Below the pieces are notes generated by a model. It was not told where the DNA came from, ran no database searches, and saw only the letters and a program-made list of their open reading frames with translations. The position numbers and the translations under genes were made by a program. This document shows, one piece after another, positions 32,911-47,747 of a stretch of 64,000 nt of DNA. Source of the stretch: Mycoplasma sp. Ms02. Lineage in GTDB: Bacteria; Bacillota_I; Bacilli_A; Mycoplasmatales; Metamycoplasmataceae. Positions within the stretch are counted from its first letter, which is position 1; every line of letters starts with the position of its first letter. The DNA is taken from assembly GCF_019720735.1 (NCBI RefSeq), contig NZ_CP081302.1, forward strand, positions 186,001-250,000, given 5' to 3'.

Positions 32911-32962
32911 TTTTGCCTTTACACCTATAAAGCATAAGTAAAAGAAAAACACGTTTTGCGTG

Positions 32963-34018
32963 TTAGATCTTGCCGTGTAAATGGAACGACATAATAAAGA
33001 TTGAAAAAATGATTCCTGCAAATAAACATAATAAGATAAAGAACCAATTTCTCTTGTGATTGAAATGAGTGTGATAGAACTCAGGAAAAAATTCAACCAA
33101 AGATGTAAAGAGGAATATTCCACCAATAAACGAATAAACTGACGCCTTTATATATCAAAGCCCCTCAATGTAATTACCTGAATAAATTCCAATCATCATG
33201 AACGGAAAGAAGAGCAATAAAGCTCCTGTTGATAAGAGCAACGATTTTCAAGGTTTATATCCTGCTTCTCTTAAACGGTAGTAAAAAACAATTTCTTCAG
33301 GTATTAAGTGAAGCACCAATGATACAAAAAACGCTGTACTTAAGTTTGTTTCTTTATTTTCTAAAAATAAGTTTAGGTTGTATCCTAGAATTAAACCTTC
33401 AGGAATCCTGTGCGTTAAAAGTAATAATAAAGCAACTACCTTTAGTTTTGATTCAACTTTACTTTCAATTGAAACTCTGGCACGGTCTTTTGTGTTTTGA
33501 GCAATTAATTCTTGCGATGATACATCAATTGTATCGTTACGGTTAAAGATAAAATCAGGATGTTCGTGTGTGTGAGCATGTTCTAAGCCATCGGCATCGT
33601 GCGAATGGTAAAACGCTGACATTTTTTTAGATCGAATTAATTTCTTATTTAGACGATAAGAAATAACGAACTTCACAACGAACGAAAACAAAATACCTAC
33701 AAGAGCTCCAAGAGCTACGGTAGATATATTCGAAAGATATATTCAGTTTTGAGAATATCCTTTAGATTGTGCATTTACTGATGATATTTCCAAGGCTTCA
33801 CGCATGAAACCAAAAAGTGATATAACAATGAAAAACCCTGTAATAAAGGCGTATAAGTAAACTTTGAATCTTGGTTTTATTTTGTGTCTAAAAAATGGTA
33901 ATATCGATGAAACAAGGATAGGAATAAAGAGAAGTATTGCTAAAGTTACCAAAACAAGCAATAACTTTGTTAGATCCTCTCCTATGATATTTCTAGTCGA
34001 TTCTAAAAAATCTCTCAT
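32963..34018 (-). CDS. ZIP-family divalent metal transporter
   Basis: A 351-residue membrane protein with about eight transmembrane segments. A His-rich cytosolic loop follows the third (HSHDADGLEHAHTHEHPDF), typical of ZIP zinc/iron importers. The transport signature is THRIPEGLILG in TM4 and LHLIPEEIV in TM5. UGA Trp codons at 33743 and about 33248 are read through, giving one continuous frame. Starts 4 bp after yebC stops. Metal specificity is not determined. Confidence 0.88.
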
Positions 34019-34022
34019 CTAA

Positions 34023-34748
34023 TTATAATTCGATGTTGTGGTAAACTTGTTGCACATCATCGTCATCTTCCACTTTAGCTGCAAAATCAAGCAGTTTTTG
34101 TTTTTTCTCAGCATCTACTTCAACATATGTATTTGGGATATATGTTACTTCACACTGAATAAATGTTTCAATTTTTAAATCTTCTTCGATTGCTTTTTTA
34201 ACTTCGCTAAAAGTATCTGGTTGAGTTAGAACAACATAAGATTCTTCTTCAACTTCAAGATTTTCTGCTCCTGCTTCAAGAACAGTCATCATTAAAGTAT
34301 CTTCGTCAACTAGTTCTTTACTAATTTCGATGATTCCTTTTTTATCAAATGAAAAAGGTAATTGGTTTGTTTTTCCTAAAGGTGCGTTTTGTTTGTTAAA
34401 GAACGCTTGAATATTTGATGTAACACGGTTAATGTTGTCTGAAAGTGTAACAACTAAGAAAGTAACACCTCCTGATACAGTCGCATTAAATAATGTTTCA
34501 ATGTACGCAGAAGAGTTTTTGTCTCCTTTAGCTTTTGCGATTGCTCTTTCGATGTTATCTTTTGGCATGTTTTTTGCTTTAGCCTTTGAAACGGCTAATT
34601 TCAGAGCAGGGTTAGTTTCAACATCAGGTCCCCCTAAACTTGCAGCTACATAAATTTCCTTTGATAATTTTTGGAAAATTTTTCCTCTTGCAGCATCCTG
34701 TGCACCTTTACGGTGGGCGATATTAGCAGCATGTGAATGTCCAGCCAT
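34023..34748 (-). CDS. yebC: YebC/PmpR-family protein
   Basis: A 241-residue member of the TACO1/YebC family. Starts MAGHSHAANIAHRKGAQDAARGK, with ASLGGPDVETNPALKLAVSKAKAKNMPKDNIERA as the diagnostic core. Family members act as transcriptional regulators or assist translation of proline-rich stretches. Immediately downstream of nadE with GGAG. Confidence 0.95.
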   Translation of the reverse strand: MAGHSHAANIAHRKGAQDAARGKIFQKLSKEIYVAASLGGPDVETNPALKLAVSKAKAKNMPKDNIERAIAKAKGDKNSSAYIETLFNATVSGGVTFLVVTLSDNINRVTSNIQAFFNKQNAPLGKTNQLPFSFDKKGIIEISKELVDEDTLMMTVLEAGAENLEVEEESYVVLTQPDTFSEVKKAIEEDLKIETFIQCEVTYIPNTYVEVDAEKKQKLLDFAAKVEDDDDVQQVYHNIEL

Positions 34749-34760
34749 ATTTAAATCTCC

Positions 34761-35555
34761 TTAATCTAAATTAATTGGAGCAAGTGGTCTATAAGCTCCA
34801 TCTCTTTTATGTTGTGATAATGCATGACGTCTTTCGATTTTTGCAATCACGTCTGCATCGAGGTGTTTTTCAATCACGTCTCTTGAATCTAAGTGTCTTA
34901 AATAGAAATCAAGATCAGCATATGTAAAACCTAATTCATCTTCATCTGATTGACCTTCTCAAAGACCTGCTGAAGGTTTTTTTTCTAAAATTTCAGATGG
35001 TACGTTTAGTAATTTAGCTAAAAATCTTACTTCTGATTTTGTTAAATGGGAAATTGGAAGTAAATCAGCTCCTCCATCACCAAACTTTGTAAAATAACCA
35101 ATAAAGAACTCGTCATAGTTATCAGTTCCTGCCACTAAATAGTTTAATTCTTGTGCTTTTGCGTAAAGAGTTGTCATTCTAAGTCTTGGTTTAATGTTAG
35201 CAATTGAAAGATTGTCCTTTACATTTAAAGCCAGTTTGATAGTCTGAAAAGTCGAACTTAAATCAACCACCTCAAACTCAGATTCTAGATTTGATTCTAG
35301 TTTTTTAATGTGAGGCATATCAAATGACATGCTATCGATTGGCATAATATAACCTTTAACATTATTGCCTAGTGCTTTTTTAGCAAGGGCAAAAACTAGC
35401 GCAGAATCAATTCCACCACTAATTCCAACAACCATTCCTTTTGCATTTGCAATTTTCACTCTTTCTTGGATAAAAGCAGTTAAGTGATCAATATATTTTA
35501 AAGCATTCTCTTCGTTGAAACGAATTTCTTTATCTTGATAATCTGTTATTTTCAT
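34761..35555 (-). CDS. nadE: NAD(+) synthase, ammonia-type
   Basis: Converts nicotinic acid adenine dinucleotide to NAD; 264 residues. ATP-pyrophosphatase loop VVGISGGIDSALV; RLRMTTLYAKA; GTDNYDEFFIGYFTKFGDGGADLLPI is the deamido-NAD site. UGA Trp follows PSAGL. No glutaminase domain, so it uses free ammonia. Confidence 0.95.
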
Positions 35556-35691
35556 GTATTAAATTTTATAACAAAATCAGTTTTTTGTGTAAATATTACA
35601 TAAAAGGAATATAAACTCTTAATTTATATATAAATTAAATTTATTGACGCAAAAACAACGTTTTTTCACTTTTTTTATATAATTAATAATT

Positions 35692-37524
35692 ATGATGAAA
35701 AACAAATATCAAGCTATTGTAGTAGGTGGTGGTCATGCTGGTGTTGAAGCAGCTTTTGCTTTAGCAAAAATGGGTATTGACTCTGCTTTAATCAGTTTTA
35801 ATTTAAATCGTTTAGCAATGATGCCTTGCAATCCTTCAATCGGTGGTCCTGCAAAAGGAATTATCACAAGAGAGATTGATGCCTTAGGTGGAGTTCAAGG
35901 GTATTATGCTGATCTTGCAATGATCCAAATTAAAATGTTGAACGAATCAAAAGGTCCTGCAGTTAGGGCAATTAGAGCACAAATTGATAAAGAAAAGTAT
36001 TCAAAAATTATCCGTGAAGGTTTAGAAGCTCAAAGCAACTTAGATTTAATTGAAGCTGAAGTATTTAAAGTTCTAACAAACGAAAACAAAGTTGTTGGTG
36101 TTGAACTTTCGGATGGAACACAAATTATGGCAGATGCTTTAGTTATCACAACTGGTACTTATATGACTTCTAAAATCATTAGAGGTCAAGACGTTACTGT
36201 TGCTGGACCTGATGGTGAAAAAACAACAAACATGCTTTCTGAATCCCTAAAAGATTTAGGTTTTGAACTTCAAAGACTAAAAACAGGGACACCACCAAGA
36301 ATTTATAGCGATAGCATTGATTTTTCAAAAGTTGAAAAAGAAGTGTTGGACGATACAGCTCTAAGTTTTTCAAATCGTTCAAATGTTAAACTTCCTGAAC
36401 AAATTTCTTGTTACTTAACGTATACAACGCCTGCAACACATGAATTAATTAGACAAAACGTGCACCTTTCAGGAATGTACTCAGGTGTTATTGAGGGTGT
36501 TGGACCTAGATACTGTCCAAGTATTGAAGATAAAATAATGCGTTTTGCAGATAAAGAAAGACACCAAATTTTCTTTGAACCCGAAACATTGGAAGGTGAT
36601 GTTATGTACATCAACGGTTTTTCAACTTCGATGCCTGTTGAAGTACAAAAAGAAATGGTAAAAACAATTCCTGGTCTTGAAAATGCACGCGTACAAAAAT
36701 GGGCTTATGCAATCGAGTATGATGCTCTAGATCCTATGGATTTAAAACCATCTCTTGAAACTAAAAAAGTTTCTGGTTTATTTACAGCAGGGCAGATTAA
36801 CGGAACTAGTGGTTATGAAGAAGCAGCAGCTCAAGGTTTAATGGCTGGAATTAATGCAGGACTAAAACTCCAAAATAAAGAACCTTTAATTATTAAGCGT
36901 GATGAAGCATATATCGGTGTTTTAATTGATGATTTAGTTACAAAAGGTACTAAAGAACCTTACCGTATGTTAACTTCTAGAGCAGAGTATCGTTTATTGC
37001 TAAGAAACGACAATCCTGATATTAGAATTTCTAAATATGGATATGAAGTAGGTCTTTTAACAAAGGATCAATACCAAAATGTAGTAGATAAATATGAATT
37101 AATCGACAAAAAGATTCAAGAACTAGAAGCTACATTCTTATCTTCAAAAGATCCTGTGGCTATCAAATACGGAATTAACAATGGAGTTAGTTTAGTTAAA
37201 GTTTTAGCTCGTCCTGACGTATCAGCAAAAGATGTTTTAGGTGATTTTGAATTTGCTAACGAATTGACAACAATGGTTCGTTTAGATGGATACATTAAAA
37301 AACAAAAAAACACTGCAGCAAAGCTTGAAAAGTTAGAAAACTTAAAAATACCATCTTGAGTTGATTACAATAAAGTTGCCAACTTAGCAACAGAAGCTAA
37401 ACAAAAATTACTTAAAATTCAACCTTTAACAATTGGGCAAGCATCGAGAATTAGTGGTATTAATCCTGCTGATATTCAAATGCTAATGTTCCATATTGAA
37501 TCAGCGAGAAAAGATGAAAATTAA
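35692..37524 (+). CDS. mnmG: tRNA uridine-5-carboxymethylaminomethyl modification enzyme MnmG
   Basis: FAD-dependent partner of MnmE for wobble U34 modification; 610 residues. FAD-binding [14 protein letters not shown] at the N-terminus, then [13 protein letters not shown] and [22 protein letters not shown], the GidA signatures. UGA Trp occurs in IPSWVDYN. No clear Shine-Dalgarno sequence; two ATGs in tandem (35692, 35695). The stop overlaps rlmH by 11 bp. Confidence 0.97.
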
Positions 37525-37951
37525 TATCATCGCTATAGGTTCACTAGAAAAAGATTACAAAGTTCTTTTTGACGAATATATCAGAAAAACAGCAGCTTTC
37601 GTCACTGTTAACATAATTGAAATCAAAGAAGTTAAAGAAAAAAACATTGATTTAAAAAAGGAAAAAGAGACTAAACTTATTTTAGAAAAGATACCTAAAA
37701 ACTCTTTAGTGTACTTATGTTCATTACAAGGAAAACAACTTAAAAGTGAAGAGTTTTCAGAAATCTTTAGGCAAGATAATATCACGCTTGTTATAGGTGG
37801 AAGCAATGGTGTTATCGAGTCAGAATTTGAGCAAAGCAAAAAGATATGTTTTAGCAAAATGACATTTCCACATCAGCTTTTTAGAGTGATGTTAGGAGAA
37901 CAAATTTATCGCGCTTTTTCAATTCTAAATAACAAAAAATACCATAAATAA
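37514..37951 (+). CDS. rlmH: 23S rRNA (pseudouridine(1915)-N(3))-methyltransferase
   Basis: A 145-residue SPOUT enzyme. The start at 37514 ([15 protein letters not shown]) overlaps the mnmG end; the in-frame codon at 37496 would add six non-conserved residues. Signatures: LVIGGSNGV and [21 protein letters not shown]...YHK at the C-terminus. Confidence 0.96.
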   Translation: MKINIIAIGSLEKDYKVLFDEYIRKTAAFVTVNIIEIKEVKEKNIDLKKEKETKLILEKIPKNSLVYLCSLQGKQLKSEEFSEIFRQDNITLVIGGSNGVIESEFEQSKKICFSKMTFPHQLFRVMLGEQIYRAFSILNNKKYHK

Positions 37952-37958
37952 GGACTAT

Positions 37959-39440
37959 ATGAAAAGAGTAAGTAAATTGTTGTCTATAGTAATAGCAACA
38001 CCAGTTGCTCTTTTTTCTTTTTCTTCTTCATGCACAAATTCGCAAAATACACAAAATAGTGATGTTAAGGAGATTTTAGACTCTTTAAATTTAAACAAAG
38101 ATCAGCTTCTTACTATTTATAACTCTAATTATTACAATGTGTTGACTAAATTCAAAAACGAGCCAAAAGAAAATCAAGTTTTACTCAGCGAAATCACAAA
38201 CAAGACTGTGAAACAGGTTCAAAAAGATTATGATCTTCTAATCAAGACTGATTTTACAAACATCGAAAACACTAAAACAAGAAAGAAAATTCTTCAAGAG
38301 AAATTTCAAGGTGTAAATCCTTTCAACGTGATTTTTGCCTTTTATAGCATCATCGATAATTACGAAAAATACAGCACAATTTTTCCAAACTTAATCCCTT
38401 TAAATAGATTAAGAAAACAAAGTTTATCGAATAATAAAGAGCAAATTTATTATTGAGAAAAATGCATGGAAATATATCTCAAATCATTCGGATTTGCAGA
38501 TTTAAATAGAGTAGAAATAACAATAAATGAAAATGATGTTAATCGTGTTTTGGTCAAATTGTACGACATAAATTCATCGTTATTAGCTCCTGAAATAAAC
38601 TTGCAAATGCCTGATTTGTTTTCATATAAAGCAATAAATCCAAGCTATAAGTTTGAGAACGAATCAAGTCAGTTGTATTTTGACGAATACTTAAAAGACG
38701 CCAAAATATCTGTAAATAAGTCGAAAACAAATTTTGATTGAAACGACTTTGACAACTTTATTGATAATCGTTATATTAAAGATAACTATAACGCACTGTC
38801 TTTTGCAAACATTATTAAATCAAGAAAAGATCTCCTATTTATAGAAGTTCCAAAATATAAAAAAGGCGAAGATGAAAGTTATGTTTTGAGACTTAAGGAC
38901 AATGAGAGAATAGAAAACAACTTTTGAAAAGAAGATCAACTAGGACGCGTCATAGTCGAAACAGAAGTCATCATAACAAAAAAAGACGGATCAATAATAA
39001 AACTTCCTTGGTTATCGATCAACTTTAACGATCACTATCATTTGATGCGCAAGATTAACAAAAAACCAATAGATAGTTTTAACGATTTCATTCAATCTAG
39101 AATTAATGAAATGTCTGATGATTATAAACAAAATATTATTTTTTGATCAGAAGATATTCAATCTCAAATTGAAGCTTATTACATAGGTCGAAACATTGAG
39201 TTTAAAAATCCCAAAACTCTTATCTGATTTGAAGATTTTAAATCGACTTTAAATAACTACCTTTTAAGAGAAAGCCTAGAAGGTTATGAAGATATAGTGT
39301 ATTATGAAATCAAAAATACAGAGTATTCTGATCAAAAATTAGCTGGAAAATCTGGAAAATATTTCTTTACAATCAAACCAATTTCAAGTTCTAAAGCGTA
39401 TCCTGAAGCGATTTTTTGATACGGCAATTTTAAAGAATAA
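37959..39440 (+). CDS. Predicted lipoprotein, 493 residues, unknown function
   Basis: Signal peptide with basic start (MKRVSKLL), hydrophobic core and lipobox-like FSSSC (Cys at 26). The mature part is Asn/Lys/Asp-rich with many UGA Trp codons. No domain recognised. Follows rlmH by 7 bp, so probably co-transcribed, and ends at a strong terminator. Confidence 0.8.
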
Positions 39441-39443
39441 CTA

Positions 39444-39469
39444 AAAACTGCGTAAATACGCAGTTTTAT
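39444..39469 (+). terminator. Terminator after the lipoprotein
   Basis: AAAACTGCGTA-AA-TACGCAGTTTT. Confidence 0.85.
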
Positions 39470-39574
39470 TAATTTATAACATAAGATAAAAAGTGATATT
39501 AATGAGTGTACAAAAAAACAGTAAGCAGTAATACCAATCTGCATAAAAATGTTATAAAAGTCGTTTTCTTAAAT

Positions 39575-39600
39575 TAAAAAAGCACAAAAGTGCTTTTTTT
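39575..39600 (-). terminator. Terminator of tkt
   Basis: AAAAAAGCAC-AAAA-GTGCTTTTTT directly after the tkt stop on the minus strand. Confidence 0.85.
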
Positions 39601-39601
39601 A

Positions 39602-41545
39602 TTATTTCAAGAACTCTTCAACTTTTTCTGAAATGTTTTCTGGTGTGAAACCTTTTAGTTCGTATACTTTTTGACCATCTTCAGATCATCCATAACCGTT
39701 GGCTAAGAAAGCATCGGTTTTGTTGTATTTTGAAAGACGGTATCACATTGAATCACTTGTTGCCTCAATTGCGTAAATTGGTTTTAGGTGTAATCCTAAT
39801 GATTTAATTAAGTTTTCATCTTTTAGAAGTCTTTGTAGACTTGGAACCGAAAGAACTTGAGCCTTAATTCCTTTAGCTTCTAAAGCTGCTGCTGTTGAAA
39901 TTGCTAACTGAACTTCTGAACCTGTAGCAAGTAGTGAAACGTCGTAATTGATTTCGTTTTTAACGATGTAAGCAGCTGGCATTTTACCTTTTGGTAATAA
40001 GTTAAGTGATTTTAATGGTTGACGACATCCAATAATTGCCACTTGTTCTTTTTTAGAATCTAAAGCCAATTGGAACGCTCCTAGCATTTCAGATTCATCG
40101 GCAGGACGGATAACTTCTACATTTGCCATTGCACGAAGCATTGGAATTTGATCAAATGGTTGGTGTGTTGGTCCATCTCCTCCAACTTGGTATGAATCGT
40201 GTGTGAAGACGTGAATTGCTGGAAGCTCCATTAGGGCACCAAGTCTAATTCCTGCTTTCATGTAATCTGCAAAGGCTAAGAAAGTACTATCAACTGTTCT
40301 TAGCTTCATATCTAAGTTAATTCCATTGTTGATTGCTGCCATAGCAAATTCACGGATACCGTATTTAATGTTTTGACCACTTTCTGATTTGAATTGTTTT
40401 GCAAAACCAACTTTTGTTGCACTGTATAAGTCAGCTGATCCTCCAACAATACCTTTGTAGTGTTTGTCGATGTATTGCATAATTGTTGCAATGTAGTTTC
40501 TAGTTGCTACGTTAGTTTCTGTAAATTCAACACCTGAAAGATCGAATTTTTGTTCTCCAGATGAAATTGTTTCAATTTCTTGGGCTAATTCAGGGTAAGC
40601 TTTTCTGTATTTTGCATACATTGCTAATCAAGCTTCATAGTTTTCGTTTTTAGAATCTCATAGAGATTGTGCATATTCGTAAACATCTTGGTCGTATTCA
40701 AAAGGAACTTCGTTTGATAAACCGATTTTTTGTTTAAATTCTAAAGTTGCATCTTGTTTTAAGATTCCGTTGTGACCTGCTGATTTGTTTGCGTTTGGTG
40801 TGTTTTCGGCAATGATTGATTTAACTTGAATGTATGACGGTTTATCTGAAGCTTTAGCGGCTTTAATTGCTTTATCAATTGATTCTAAATCTCTTGTGTC
40901 AGCTTCAAAAACGTCAAAGTTTTGTGATTTGAAGTATTCTTTTAACTTAACACCGTTAACTTCATCTGAATATGAGTCAATTTGTACGTTGTTGTAGTCA
41001 TGAATCATGATTAAACGGTTTAGATTTAGCGTACCTGCAAGTTGGATAGCTTCAAGAGCAACACCTTCTTGAATACATCCATCACCATGAAGAACGAAAA
41101 CGTCATGATCAAAAACGTTATATCCTTCTTTGTTGTATCTTTCTTTTAAATATTGTTGCGAAATTGCCATTCCGATACCCATAGCAACACCTTGACCTAA
41201 AGGACCTGTTGTTGCATCGACATAGTCGTTTGTATCAATTTCAGGGTGAGATGGAGTTTTAGAATGGATGTGTTTGTGCTCTTGCATATCTTCTTTTGAT
41301 AAAAGACCTAAGAAGTGCATGATTGAGTAGATTGACATCGAACCATGTCCAGCACTAAGCACGAAACGATCGCGATTAATTCATTTTGGATCATTCGCTT
41401 GAATGTTTAAGTGTTTACCTCAAACTGTGTAAGTGATAGGAGCTGCACCAATTGCCATTCCAATGTGACCTTGACCTGCTTTGTTAATTGAGTCAAGCGC
41501 AACACCTTGCATTGAAGCAACTAATTTATTTTCAATATTTCTCAT
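39602..41545 (-). CDS. tkt: Transketolase
   Basis: A 647-residue ThDP enzyme of the non-oxidative pentose phosphate pathway. N-terminal INKAGQGHIGMAIG; ThDP-binding region LHGDGCIQEGVALEAI with the later MIHDYNN; DSTFLAFADYMK and HDSYQVGGDGPTHQP (catalytic His) in the Pyr domain. UGA Trp occurs in many places, including the end (SMWYRLSKY). AGAGG ribosome-binding site. It would process pentose phosphate from the epimerase-like gene elsewhere in the window. Confidence 0.96.
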
Positions 41546-41646
41546 AATACCTCTAATATAGTTATAGTTATTTTAATTATAAGTCATATTAGTCATAAAG
41601 CTTAAATATGGATACTTTTTTCCATAATATTTTGCCCCAAAAGATA

Positions 41647-41669
41647 ATAAAAAGAGGACAAACCTCTTC
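41647..41669 (-). terminator. Terminator of lon
   Basis: On the minus strand AAGAGG-TTTGT-CCTCTT followed by T-rich sequence. Confidence 0.7.
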
Positions 41670-44342
41670 TTATTTGTTGTTATCCTCTTCTTCAGTAAAA
41701 GTGATTTCTTGATGTGGTTTTTTATTTAAGAAGATCACATCGTAAATTTGTTGATACTTTGAAACAGGCACATAAATCAAGTCTTTCTTGATTTCAGGGT
41801 GCACATCTCTTAAGTTTTTTGTATTGTTTTCAGGGATAAAAACATATTTTAGTTTTTTCTCACGAGCAGCGAATGATTTCTCTTTTAAACCACCAATCTC
41901 AAGCACTTTTCCACGCAGAGTTATTTCACCCGTCATACCGTAAATAGCAGGAACAGCTCGTTGTGAAAGAGCTGAAATAATTGCTGTTGTGAAAGTAACA
42001 CCAGCACTTGGACCATCTTTAGGTACAGCACCTTCAGGAACGTGAATGTGAATATTTGTGTTTTCAAAATCAAAGTCTTCAATACCAAACTCTTGAGCGT
42101 GTGCTCTTACGTATGTAAGGGCAATTTGCGCTGATTCTTGCATAACGTCTTTAAGTTGACCAGTTAGTTTTAGTTCACCTTTTCCAGGATATGTTGTAAC
42201 TTCGATTTGTAGTGTTGAACCACCAGCAGATGTATAAGCAAGACCAGTTACAGATCCAGGTTCAATATCAACCTCAGGTGTTTCTTCCTTAAATTTGATT
42301 GTTCCTAACATTTGCGTTACTGTTTCTTTATCTAAAACAAATTCTTGAATTGTTTCATCCTCAAGCGTTTTAACAACTACTTTACGTGCTAGGGCATCAA
42401 GAGCTCTTTTTAGTCCACGCACACCAGCTTCAAGCGTATAGTGTTTAATTGTGTATAAAAGAACTTCATCTGAAATTTGGAATTGTTCAGGTGTTAAACT
42501 TGCTTGTTTAATTGTTTTTGGTATTAAGTAATTACGAGCGATTTTTACTTTTTCTGTTGCTGTATAGGCACTTAAGTTAATAATTTCGACACGATCTAGA
42601 AGTGCTTCAGGGATTTCTTCGTAGTAGTTGGCTGTTGCAATGAATAGAGCTTTAGATAAGTCATATTCATGTTCTAGATAGTGGTCTTGGAATTTTGTAT
42701 TTTGTTCAGGATCTAAAACTTCAAGCATCGCTGATGCAGGATCACCTTTTTGATTTGAAGCCATTTTGTCAATTTCATCTAACAAGATTAGAGGGTTAGA
42801 AACTTCAGCCTTCATAATTGCTTTAACAATTTTTCCTGGCATTGCTCCAACGTATGTTCTTCTGTGCCCACGGATTTCACTTTCGTCATGTACTCCACCA
42901 AGCGAAATTTTTACGAATTCCTTGTTTAAAGCTTCTGCGATTGCTTTAGAAAGTGATGTCTTACCTGTACCTGGAGGACCCACAAGTGTCAAGATTGGTA
43001 CATTGTTGTATTCAATTTCTGTCGGTATTTTGTCATTTTCTTTGAAAAGGCTTAGATCGATTTGGTAATCTTTATCAATTTTTAAGTAATTCTTTTTGCT
43101 GTTTTTATCAACTGATTTTTTCTTAATTAAAACACCTAAATACTCGATGATTCTTTCTTTAACTTCCTCTAATCCATAGTGGTATTTATCAAGAACTTCA
43201 CGGGTTTTTTTAATGTCTAAAACATCAATTCTTGTTTTTCTTCATGGTAATTTTTTCAAGTTGTCAACGAATGTTTTGGCAATGTTTGCTTCAGGAGAAG
43301 AAGGCATCATGTTTTCAGCTCTTGCTTGTTCGTTAGCAATCATTTTTTTAACAGATTCAGGGTAAATTTTGTTTAATTTTTTGTCTGAAAGTGTTTTTTG
43401 AAATTCGTCTTCAGCTTCATCTGTTTCATTTAAACGATCTTTAATTACCTTCATTTTTTCACGTAGGTAATACTCATTTTGTTGTGATTGCAGTTTTTCA
43501 GAAATTTCTCCTGTAATTTCGTTTTCTAAACGCATATGAGCAGCTGCAGATGTTGCTCATTTAGCAAATACTTCAACAATTTTAGTTGCGTTTTCAGCCG
43601 TAAATAATGCTGTTTTATCAAATGAAAGTTCAGAATCGATGAAGAAACCAAACATCGCTAGCAATCTTACTTCGGGAGCATATTGAGAAAGCGATTTGTT
43701 ATCAACTTCAAAATATAGCTGCTCAACTCAGTTTGATGTAATGATGTCATTTGAGTAAGGGATGTTAGCAAATAGATTGTAAGAGCTATCTGTTTGCTTA
43801 AAGATTAAAAGAATACGATTGAATTCTTCAATGTTTTTTGTAACATGACTTAAAACACCATCAAATTCTGGATGTCCTGCAAATGCTTGAGATAAGATAT
43901 CAACTTTTTTCTCAGAAATTTCAACAAAAGGATAGTCTGGAAACTCAAAAGCAAAATTTTGTTGTCATGTTTTTTCAAGGTTGTACTCGATTATGGCTGC
44001 GTACAACTCTGTATTTTGTTCTTTTTTAGCTTCAAATTCTTTATAGTCTAGGAATTTGTTAATTTTTCCTTTTGACTTTGTTTTATAGAATAAAACGAAT
44101 TTTCCTGGTTCTGGTTCTTCAAGTTTAATCGGCTTAATAATTGCTGCAAGATCCAAAAAACCATTTTCTTGGTAGTAATCAGAGTTATTTCCGTTACCTT
44201 CGATAATTAATGCTAATTTTGCATTATCTTTTTCCATTAATTTCTTAAGGAAATTAACTTCAGTAGAAGGAACTTCCATTACACCTATGTTACCTGGAAA
44301 GGCAACACGATCAATTTCGGTTCAGAGTGCTTTATAAATCAT
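41670..44342 (-). CDS. lon: ATP-dependent Lon protease
   Basis: An 890-residue AAA+ serine protease. The start at 44342 ([26 protein letters not shown]) has AAGGAG upstream. N-terminal LAN-type domain, coiled coil near 270-370 ([20 protein letters not shown] is the Lon signature), Walker [11 protein letters not shown] (about 455), Walker [10 protein letters not shown], catalytic Ser in [11 protein letters not shown] (about 779) and Lys in GGLKEKSFA (about 822). UGA Trp codons interrupt naive frames. The leuS stop lies 9 bp downstream of no gene; rather, lon follows leuS, whose stop is 9 bp before lon's start. Confidence 0.95.
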
Positions 44343-44351
44343 TCATTCTCC

Positions 44352-46689
<2,338 letters not shown>

Positions 46690-46700
<11 letters not shown>

Positions 46701-47373
46701 AATAATCTCCTATTTTGTATTTTAGATGGCTAAAAGCCTTTGTTTTTTTGTTGAAGTAGTAAAGTCCGTAAAATAATCAACTTACAATCATTAGGTTTGC
46801 TAAATTGAAAATTCCATAAAGTGTAAATGATGCAAAATAATAGTTATCAATTCCAAAGAAGTATCCTTTAAACTTTTGGTAATTAGTAAGAAGATCATTT
46901 AAAAATGGGGTTTTCAAGAATCCAAACAGATAGAAATAAATTGAATTAAATAAAAAAGTATTTAAAATAGTCATCAATGCCGTGCAGTATAGAATGGCAA
47001 AAAATGCAATAAATAAGTATTCATGCTTTTCGAGGTTCAATTTTTTTGCTATTTTGCTAAACAATAAGTAAAAACAAACAAAACTCGAAATCGAAATGAG
47101 AGAAATAAAGTGACCAAAGTAAGAAGCGAGCCCAAATGCAGAAGATGAAATTAAAGGTCCTAATAAAAATTTCGAGACCAGCACTAATAAACCAGATCTT
47201 TTTGAAACAAACAAAAAGCAGAATAAAATTGGCACTAATGAAAAATCAGGACTTAAAAACGACACTTTAAACTTGTTTGTAATTGAAGAAAGTACAATCG
47301 TCATAGCCAGAATTAAGGCAGCAAAAGATATCTCTCTTATGGTCATTTGTTTGCTAAAAATTGTTTTTTCCAT
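46690..47373 (-). CDS. ECF-transporter S-component-like membrane protein
   Basis: A 227-residue protein with about six transmembrane helices. Starts MEKTIFSKQMTIREISFAALILAMTIVLS, the basic-then-helix opening typical of substrate-binding S proteins of energy-coupling-factor vitamin importers. FGLASYFGHFIS and GIFNLANLMIVSW follow. The ligand cannot be inferred. The reading frame extends through a UGA at 46777 to the stop at 46690, inside the start of leuS. Confidence 0.7.
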
Positions 47374-47720
47374 GATTAAATAAATACTTATTTAAATTTT
47401 ATATTGTTTATATTTTTTTGTAAGTTTTTAAAACGGTAATACTTTGCGTTTTTTGATCTATAAATAAGCAACAAAACGCAAACTCAAATTCAAAATGCAA
47501 AAAAATTTTTGCAGATTAGCATCTTATTTGCTAAATTTGCTTTTTTTAAGATTGATTTTTAACCCATTGCTTGATTGTTGTAATCTGCAAAAAAGATGTT
47601 ATTTTTTTATGTTAAAGCCTTATTTATAGTTTTTTAAAGATTTAAAAACTGTGAACATTAGTTTTTCTAAGTAAAAGCAGATCTTAAATTTATACTTATT
47701 TATTTGATTGAAAGTCAATA
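47374..47720. other. Intergenic region without gene
   Basis: About 350 bp of AT-rich sequence between the ABC operon terminator and the ECF-like gene. It contains the near-palindrome TGCAAAAAAATTTTTGCA (about 47490) and several short T runs. It must hold the promoter of the ECF-leuS-lon operon on the minus strand. No ORF or structured RNA seen. Confidence 0.6.
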
Positions 47721-47747
47721 AAAAATGTAGGAAAAACCTACATTTTT
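47721..47747. terminator. Terminator of the ABC exporter operon
   Basis: TGTAGG-AAAAA-CCTACA with A and T flanks, overlapping the stop codon. Confidence 0.8.
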